Positions 20,698 to 25,275 of a DNA stretch of 25,275 nt are shown piece after piece. Position 1 is the stretch's first letter; each line of letters begins with the position of its first letter. The stretch lies in the NCBI GenBank assembly GCA_045614365.1, contig JAZLCV010000147.1, positions 1 through 25,275 of the forward strand. Direction: 5' to 3'. Under the pieces are notes generated by a model, which was given only the letters and a program-made list of their open reading frames with translations, did not search any database and was not told where the DNA came from. The position numbers and the translations under genes were made by a program. Origin of the DNA: SIG480 sp045614365. GTDB taxonomy: Bacteria; Bacillota; Clostridia; Oscillospirales; JAAYXM01.

Positions 20698-20728
20698 AAG
20701 AGGCTCGTATTCAGAGCCTCTTCTTTTA
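20698..20728 (+). terminator. Terminator of the ferritin gene
   Basis: AAGAGGCTC (20698-20706) pairs with GAGCCTCTT (20714-20722), followed by CTTTTA. Confidence 0.85.
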
Positions 20729-20771
20729 TCCACTAAAATTTTATATTTTTTCTCAATATTTTTCACTTTTC

Positions 20772-20816
20772 ACAGTAATTGTTATTGACCTTGGGCAAAA
20801 TAAGTGTTATTATAAT
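20772..20816 (+). promoter_or_regulatory. Promoter of nfnAB with a degenerate Fur-like site
   Basis: TTGACC (20785-20790) and TATTAT (20808-20813) are 17 bases apart with a TGT extended -10; an overlapping TATAAT is at 20811. The stretch 20772-20788 over the -35 starts with ACAGTAAT and agrees at 13 of 17 positions with the centre of the ferritin palindrome, so a weak shared operator is possible. Confidence 0.5.
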
Positions 20817-20847
20817 ATAGTTAAAAAAATAACAAGGCAGGGATAGT

Positions 20848-21690
20848 ATGTATAATATAGTAAAAAAAGAGTACCTTAATCCTACCGTTGTGCGAATGGA
20901 GGTTTCGGCACCCGAGGTTGCCCGCCGTGCGGATGCCGGTCAGTTCATTATTCTCCGTGCAACAGAGGACGGAGAGCGTATGCCGCTCACCGTTGCAGAT
21001 TACGACAGAGAAAAGGGTACGGTTACGATAATTTTCCAGGTTGTCGGTGCAACGACGGAAACACTCCGTCACCTTGAAGAGGGAGATTATATCGCCGATT
21101 TTGCAGGCCCACTCGGGCGAAAAACCGAAACCGAAGGTCTTTCTTCCGTTGCTGTTGTAGGCGGCGGCGTGGGAAGTGCAATTGCATATCCCGTTGCAAA
21201 AAAGCTCCATGCGCAGGGCGCGTATGTCGATGCAATTGTCGGCTTCCGTACACGCGATCTTGTTATCCTTGAGGACGAGTTCCGCGCCGCAAGCTCTGAG
21301 CTTCATATTATGACCGATGACGGCACATATGGTGAGCGCGGTCTTGTTACAGAAGTTCTTGAAACTCTCATCAATTCCGGAAGAAAATACGATGAAGTTA
21401 TTGCCATCGGTCCTCTCCCCATGATGAAGTTCGTTTCTCTTCTCACAAAGAAATACGGAATCAAAACCGTTGTCAGTATGAACCCGATTATGATTGACGG
21501 CACAGGTATGTGCGGCTGTTGCCGCCTTACCGTTGGCGGTGAAACGAAGTTTGCGTGCGTTGACGGTCCTGAGTTTGACGGCCATCTTGTCGACTTTGAC
21601 GAGGCAATACGTCGCAGCCGTATGTACAGTGATTTTGAATCACATTCACGCGAAGAGACCTGCAATCTCTTCAAAAAGGAGGTAGAGTAA
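20848..21690 (+). CDS. nfnA: NfnAB subunit A (ferredoxin-NADP reductase-like, FAD and [2Fe-2S])
   Basis: This 280-residue flavoprotein is the small subunit of NADH-dependent reduced ferredoxin:NADP+ oxidoreductase. It has an FAD domain (about 1-95), an NAD-binding domain opening with VAVVGGGVGSA (101-111), and a C-terminal [2Fe-2S] site. That site reads D217-GTGM-C222-GC-C225 and C237, with aspartate in place of the first cysteine. The same three-Cys-one-Asp ligation is known from NfnA, whereas PyrK-type dihydroorotate dehydrogenase subunits have four cysteines. The stop is 2 bases before the ATG of the next gene, and the pair is transcribed together. In older annotations it appears as sulfide dehydrogenase subunit or ferredoxin-NADP reductase subunit alpha. 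No pyrD lies nearby, which also argues against PyrK. Confidence 0.9.
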   Translation: MYNIVKKEYLNPTVVRMEVSAPEVARRADAGQFIILRATEDGERMPLTVADYDREKGTVTIIFQVVGATTETLRHLEEGDYIADFAGPLGRKTETEGLSSVAVVGGGVGSAIAYPVAKKLHAQGAYVDAIVGFRTRDLVILEDEFRAASSELHIMTDDGTYGERGLVTEVLETLINSGRKYDEVIAIGPLPMMKFVSLLTKKYGIKTVVSMNPIMIDGTGMCGCCRLTVGGETKFACVDGPEFDGHLVDFDEAIRRSRMYSDFESHSREETCNLFKKEVE

Positions 21691-21692
21691 TT

Positions 21693-23069
21693 ATGGCTAA
21701 TATGTCTCCGAAAAAGAATCCGATGCCTCAGCAGGAGCCTTGTGTGCGCTGCAAGAACTTTGATGAGGTTGCACTTGGCTACACCGAAGAGCAAGCGATT
21801 GATGAAGCAAAGCGTTGCCTTAACTGTAAAACACGTCCGTGCGTTGCAGGATGCCCCGTTGCAGTTCAGATTCCCGAATTTATCTCTCGCGTTGCCGAGG
21901 GTGATTTTGAAGGCGCATATAAAGTAATAACCGAAACAAACTCTCTCCCCGCAGTTTGCGGAAGAGTCTGCCCGCAGGAAACGCAGTGTGAATCAAAATG
22001 CGTTCGCGGGATAAAGGGCGAGTCTGTCGGAATTGGCCGTCTTGAACGTTTTGTTGCCGACTGGCATATGAAAAACGTAAAGACAGAAGCGAAAAAGATA
22101 GAGAAAAACGGACATCGCGTTGCCGTTATCGGTGCAGGACCCTCCGGTCTCTCGTGTGCAGGAAGCCTTGCCGCACGCGGCTATGATGTCACCATCTTCG
22201 AGGCACTTCACGTTGCCGGCGGCGTTTTATCCTATGGCATTCCTGAATTCCGCCTTCCCGGCGAGGTTGTAAAGCACGAGATTGATGAGCTCCGCGCATT
22301 GGGCGTTGAGATTAAAACAAATATGATAATAGGAAAGACAATGCTTATTGACGAGCTGTTTGAGGAAGGCTATGAGGCAGTATTCATCGGCTCCGGTGCA
22401 GGTCTTCCGAAGTTTATGAATATCCCGGGTGAGAACTTAAACGGCGTTTACTCCGCGAATGAATTTCTCACACGCATAAACCTTATGGGCGCGTATAAAG
22501 AGGACTCCAAAACCCCGATTATGCACGCAAAGCACGTTTGTGTCGTTGGTGGCGGAAACGTTGCAATGGATGCGGCGCGCTCTGCAAAGAGAACGGGCGC
22601 GGATGTCACGCTTGTATACCGCCGCACGGCAAACGAGCTTCCCGCACGTAAGGAAGAGGTTGAGCATGCGCTTGAAGAGGGAATCAAATTTGAATTCCTT
22701 ACCTCTCCGATTTCGATTAACGGTGACGGAGCCGTTTCTTCCATCACTTGTGACAGAATGCAACTTTCCGATCCCGATGAATCAGGAAGAAGACGTCCGA
22801 TAGTCATTGAAAACAGCACGTTTGATATAGAGTGCGACTGCGTTATTATGTCAATCGGAACATCACCGAATCCGCTTATCGCGTCTTCCACAGACGGACT
22901 TGACACACAGAGCTGGGGAGGTATTGTTGCAGACGATGTTGGCAAAACAAGCCGCGATATGGTCTGGGCAGGCGGAGATGCCGTAACGGGTGCCGCAACG
23001 GTTATCCTTGCAATGGGCGCAGGAAAAACCGCCGCCGAGGAAATCGACAAAGCAATTATGGGAAAATAA
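21693..23069 (+). CDS. nfnB: NfnAB subunit B (glutamate synthase small-subunit-like, FAD and two [4Fe-4S])
   Basis: This 458-residue large subunit bifurcates the electrons of NADPH between ferredoxin and NAD+, or runs in reverse. The N-terminal ferredoxin-like part holds two [4Fe-4S] sets: C42-C45-C50-C54 (RCLNCKTRPCVAGCPV) and C89-C93-C99-C103. VIGAGPSG (145-152) binds FAD and GGGNVAMD (287-294) binds NADPH; the C-terminal GGDAVTGAATVILAMGAGK is typical. By sequence alone it is indistinguishable from the gltD small subunit of glutamate synthase, but there is no gltB here and it is coupled to nfnA, which fixes the assignment. AAAGGAGG just upstream, inside the end of nfnA, serves as its ribosome site. 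Confidence 0.92.
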   Translation: MANMSPKKNPMPQQEPCVRCKNFDEVALGYTEEQAIDEAKRCLNCKTRPCVAGCPVAVQIPEFISRVAEGDFEGAYKVITETNSLPAVCGRVCPQETQCESKCVRGIKGESVGIGRLERFVADWHMKNVKTEAKKIEKNGHRVAVIGAGPSGLSCAGSLAARGYDVTIFEALHVAGGVLSYGIPEFRLPGEVVKHEIDELRALGVEIKTNMIIGKTMLIDELFEEGYEAVFIGSGAGLPKFMNIPGENLNGVYSANEFLTRINLMGAYKEDSKTPIMHAKHVCVVGGGNVAMDAARSAKRTGADVTLVYRRTANELPARKEEVEHALEEGIKFEFLTSPISINGDGAVSSITCDRMQLSDPDESGRRRPIVIENSTFDIECDCVIMSIGTSPNPLIASSTDGLDTQSWGGIVADDVGKTSRDMVWAGGDAVTGAATVILAMGAGKTAAEEIDKAIMGK

Positions 23070-23083
23070 AGCGCTATATGACA

Positions 23084-23108
23084 AATCACCCGCCAATGGC
23101 GGGTGATT
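23084..23108. terminator. Terminator between nfnB and the convergent DegV gene
   Basis: AATCACCCGCC (23084-23094) pairs perfectly with GGCGGGTGATT (23098-23108) around AAT; it can serve both strands. Confidence 0.85.
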
Positions 23109-23124
23109 CTGTTTCAGTTCGATT

Positions 23125-23985
23125 TTATCTGTTTTCCCCAAGGAAGAATACAGCGAGGGTTCCGGGGCCGGAATGTGAACCGATAACCGGACCTACATAT
23201 GTTATAATTTCGACATTTGCGCCCTTTCCTTCAAGAAGCGCTTTCATCTCGGCAACATCCTCATCACAATCGCCGTGGGAGATGTAAACCTTCCCGTTTT
23301 TATTAAGTGCAAGCTCATCATACTTATCTGCAATGGTGCGGAGAGCAGCCTTTCTTCCGCGCACCTTTGCCACATTGATGAGATGCCCCTCATCATCAAC
23401 GTGCAGAACAGGCTTGATGTTCAGCACGCCGCCGACAAATGCCGCAGTGGGGCTTACGCGCCCGCCGCGCTTTAAGTATTTAAGGTCATCCACCGTAAAC
23501 CAGTGGCAGAGTTTCAGGCGTATATCCATAACGTAGCGCGCAACATCCTCAATGCCTGCGCCTTCATCCTTTTTATCCGCGGCAAGCATAACAAGAAGTC
23601 CCTGTCCGGCAGAAGCGCAAAGCGTGTCTATCGCAATCACGCGGCGGTCCGGAAACTCGTCAAGCAGCTCTTCCGCCGCAAGACGGCCCGCATTGTAGGT
23701 GTTGCTGAGACCCGAAGAGAAACCGAGATACAGAACATCACGACCTGCATCAAGCTCCTCGCGGAAAATTTCTTTAAACTCTTCTATATTTATCGCAGCA
23801 GTTTTTGCGACCGCGCCGTTTCGCATTCTGTCGTAAAAATCCTTTGCGGAAAGCTCTTCGTTTTTATACTCCTTATCCTCATCCACAAATCGGAAAGTAA
23901 GACTTTTCGTGCGGATGCCGCGCTTTGCAAGTATCTCTGCCGAAATATCGCAGGCGGAATCCGTAATGATAACAAAATCGTTCAT
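23125..23985 (-). CDS. DegV family protein (FakB-like fatty-acid-binding)
   Basis: This 286-residue cytosolic protein has the DegV two-domain fold. Its marks are IITDSACDIS (6-15), GFSSGLSNTYNAG (88-100, the FakB loop that holds the fatty-acid carboxylate), IDTLCASAGQGLLV (about 118-131) and LKYLKRGGRVS (about 168-178). DegV proteins bind a fatty acid and, with the kinase FakA, present it for phosphorylation and phospholipid synthesis. The kinase gene is not in the window, so the role is by family only. An AAGGAG site 11 bases before the ATG supports the start. The gene stands alone and converges on nfnAB. Confidence 0.93.
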   Translation of the reverse strand: MNDFVIITDSACDISAEILAKRGIRTKSLTFRFVDEDKEYKNEELSAKDFYDRMRNGAVAKTAAINIEEFKEIFREELDAGRDVLYLGFSSGLSNTYNAGRLAAEELLDEFPDRRVIAIDTLCASAGQGLLVMLAADKKDEGAGIEDVARYVMDIRLKLCHWFTVDDLKYLKRGGRVSPTAAFVGGVLNIKPVLHVDDEGHLINVAKVRGRKAALRTIADKYDELALNKNGKVYISHGDCDEDVAEMKALLEGKGANVEIITYVGPVIGSHSGPGTLAVFFLGENR

Positions 23986-24019
23986 ATGTGTAAAAACTCC
24001 TTCTTTAAATTATGCACAT

Positions 24020-24048
24020 ATTCTACCACACATCGCCCGATTTTTAAA
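24020..24048 (-). promoter_or_regulatory. Promoter of the DegV gene
   Basis: On the minus strand TAGAAT (24025-24020) has a TGG extended -10 and a weak TTTAAA -35 (24048-24043) at 17 bases. Nothing else is evident between 24049 and 24132. Confidence 0.5.
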
Positions 24049-24132
24049 CACTTTGCCTCCCTCTTTCTCAAAAACGCATAGTAGAGCGCGTAAACCGACA
24101 TTCTACCGGCAGGAGAATTAACAAAATATACG

Positions 24133-24249
24133 TTGTTTTATACCCAAAATTATGATACAATAATTAAAAAGCAGAATCGGAGGTGCGAAGTCTGAATAAA
24201 TTCAGACAGGTAAAAGTTAAGAGGTAAGGTACAAAATGCAATGCATTTT
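24133..24249 (+). promoter_or_regulatory. Promoter and palindromic leader of the XRE-membrane protein gene
   Basis: TTGTTT (24133-24138) and TACAAT (24156-24161) are 17 bases apart with a TGA extended -10. The leader holds GTCTGAAT-AA-ATTCAGAC (24190-24207) and AAAATGCA-A-TGCATTTT (24233-24249), both perfect inverted repeats. They may be RNA hairpins or autoregulatory operators. The leader is about 135 bases long. Confidence 0.5.
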
Positions 24250-24313
24250 GATTTTATTATATATTGTTTTCTGCCTTGAACGCAGTGAAAGGAATGGCTA
24301 TAAATATGGATGA
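24236..24313 (+). CDS. Possible 25-residue hydrophobic leader peptide
   Basis: An ATG inside the second palindrome, about 6 bases after TAAGG (24225-24229), opens a frame of 25 codons. It has a hydrophobic start (ILILLYIVF) and a basic end. Its TGA (24311-24313) overlaps the start of the XRE-membrane gene by 8 bases. It may couple translation of the two. The ribosome site is mediocre and it may be chance. Confidence 0.25.
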   Translation: MQCILILLYIVFCLERSERNGYKYG

Positions 24314-24914
24314 TTTAAGGCTTATAATTGCTAAGAATATATCAACGCTGCGCCGTGCCGCGGCAATGACGCAGTTTGACCTTGCAGAGCGGCTTAACTA
24401 TTCGGACAAAGCTGTTTCAAAATGGGAGCGCGGAGAATCCGTTCCCGATATTGCCGTACTTAAAAATATCGCAGATATTTTTTCCGTCACCGTAGATTAT
24501 CTTTTAGAGGAAGAACACTCAAAGAAGCGCTCTGATAAACCGCAAAACAAAATCCGCATTGCCAACCGCGGCTTTATTACCGGAATGGCGGTAACGCTTG
24601 TATGGCTTGTCGCTCTTCTTGCGTTTGTAACCGGAGATATGTTCCGCGAACAAACGATGGGTTACCACTGGCTCGCATTCTTATGGGCTGCTCCCATAAC
24701 ATTCATTGTGTGGCTTGTGCTCAACTCCGTATGGTTCAACAGGCGCCTGAATTTTCTCATCGTTTCTTTTCTCATGTGGGCATGCCTTACATCCATTCAC
24801 ATCTCTCTTATTCTTCTTATTGATATAAATATACGCTTTATCTATCTTCTCGGCGTTCCGGGGCAGATAATCATCCTGTTCTGGTCGTTTATCCGTTCAA
24901 AAAAAGGAACATAA
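24306..24914 (+). CDS. XRE-family regulator with C-terminal four-helix membrane domain
   Basis: This 202-residue protein starts with an HTH domain (1-65: LRRAAAMTQFDLAERLNYSD, then KAVSKWERGESVPD and VTVDYLLEE). A basic linker of about 15 residues leads to four hydrophobic segments (about 88-108, 118-140, 147-169 and 173-194). Such HTH-membrane fusions occur widely in Clostridia and are thought to be membrane-held regulators; here the signal and targets are unknown. I start it at 24306, 12 bases after AAAGGA; the ATG at 24294 touches that site and is less likely. A strong terminator follows. The neighbours suggest no clear function. Confidence 0.85.
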   Translation: MDDLRLIIAKNISTLRRAAAMTQFDLAERLNYSDKAVSKWERGESVPDIAVLKNIADIFSVTVDYLLEEEHSKKRSDKPQNKIRIANRGFITGMAVTLVWLVALLAFVTGDMFREQTMGYHWLAFLWAAPITFIVWLVLNSVWFNRRLNFLIVSFLMWACLTSIHISLILLIDINIRFIYLLGVPGQIIILFWSFIRSKKGT

Positions 24915-24924
24915 AAACAACACG

Positions 24925-24966
24925 GGGCTTGTAGCAAAATACGTTTTGCTGCAAGCCCTTTTTTTA
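24925..24966. terminator. Terminator between the XRE-membrane gene and convergent mgsA
   Basis: A 15-bp stem (24925-24939 with 24944-24958, one G-T pair) is followed by a run of T on the + strand; on the minus strand it ends in GTTGTTTTT, so it probably works both ways. Confidence 0.88.
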
Positions 24967-25275
24967 CTATATAATTGTTCCCGCATCCTTTTTGGGGTTC
25001 ACGATATCACGCCAGTCCATATCACCGCGGGCAAGACCGTGGATGAGCACCTCTGCCGTTGCAATGTTCGTAGCAACAGGGACGTTGTGCATATCGCAAA
25101 GACGGAGAATAGACGTTATTCCCGGCTCGTGAGGAAGCTCGGTAAGCGGATCGCGGAAAAAGAGCATCATATCAATTTCGTTATACGCAATTCTCGCACC
25201 GATCTGCTGGTCACCGCCCTGTGCGCCGGAAAGAAAACGGCGGACATCAAGCCCGGTAGCCTCGGAAACAAGCTT
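24967..25275 (-). CDS. mgsA: Methylglyoxal synthase, C-terminal part (truncated by window end)
   Basis: The frame is open from the window edge to TAG at 24969-24967 and encodes the last 102 residues. SGAQGGDQQIGARIA and the following FFRDPL match the phosphate- and substrate-binding core of methylglyoxal synthase. The D of GGDQQ is the family's catalytic aspartate. VPVATNIATAEVLI is also typical. The enzyme turns dihydroxyacetone phosphate into methylglyoxal and phosphate, a glycolytic bypass used when phosphate is scarce or sugar phosphates accumulate. The start and N-terminal third lie outside the window. Confidence 0.94.
   Translation of the reverse strand, partial: KLVSEATGLDVRRFLSGAQGGDQQIGARIAYNEIDMMLFFRDPLTELPHEPGITSILRLCDMHNVPVATNIATAEVLIHGLARGDMDWRDIVNPKKDAGTII

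Noticed and set aside
21693..23069. Glutamate synthase small subunit (gltD)
   Set aside because: No large subunit nearby, and the gene is coupled to an nfnA-type subunit with an Asp-ligated [2Fe-2S] site.
1..25275. CRISPR array, prophage, integrase or transposase
   Set aside because: Read through on both strands; no regularly spaced repeats and no mobile-element protein motifs were found.

Overview
The window looks like a chromosomal segment of an anaerobic low-to-mid GC Bacillota, most likely class Clostridia. The support is: near-consensus sigma-A promoters (TTGACA/TATAAT) and AGGAGG-type ribosome sites throughout; a DnaD-domain protein paired with a DnaC/DnaI-type helicase loader; a PyrR-type attenuator; an electron-bifurcating NfnAB pair; a membrane pyrophosphatase; and an S-layer-homology surface protein. 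I see no phage, transposase, integrase, CRISPR array or rRNA. It reads as core genome with a few accessory surface and regulatory loci.

Layout. 1-2640 (+): the end of a mannitol-dehydrogenase-family polyol/uronate oxidoreductase, then a promoter and two adjacent Gfo/Idh/MocA oxidoreductases, probably a sugar or polyol catabolic locus. 2667-2842: a nested inverted-repeat element and a very strong bidirectional terminator, between convergent genes. 2867-5069 (-): a membrane pyrophosphatase of the K+-dependent type with divergent signature motifs. 5132-5673 (-): a compact unit made of a promoter, a long structured leader ending in an intrinsic terminator, and an 84-residue protein gene. 5736-9737 (-): a 1279-residue secreted protein with six copies of an unrecognised domain and three SLH domains, preceded by a possible leader peptide and divergent from a small XRE regulator (9780-10001, +). 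10097-11861 (+): tRNA-Val, then a uracil permease behind a PyrR-type attenuator. 11862-12061: an array of terminator-like hairpins. 12074-13487 (-): glutamate dehydrogenase, divergent from metG (13720-15660, +). 15785-20046 (-): a four-gene operon dnaD-dnaC-D,D-carboxypeptidase-lipoprotein. 20104-20722 (+): ferritin under a perfect Fur-family palindrome. 20785-23108 (+): nfnAB. 23125-24048 (-): a DegV/FakB-type protein. 24133-24958 (+): an XRE-type regulator fused to four membrane segments. 24967-25275 (-): the C-terminal part of methylglyoxal synthase.

The metabolic genes fit a fermentative anaerobe that manages reducing equivalents (NfnAB, glutamate dehydrogenase), saves energy with pyrophosphate-driven ion pumping, salvages uracil under PyrR control and stores iron. 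The best candidates for something undescribed are the 163-nt structured RNA upstream of the 84-residue protein (5476-5673) and the six-repeat S-layer protein with its leader peptide and divergent regulator. Every functional assignment comes from reading motifs by eye; no database search was run.
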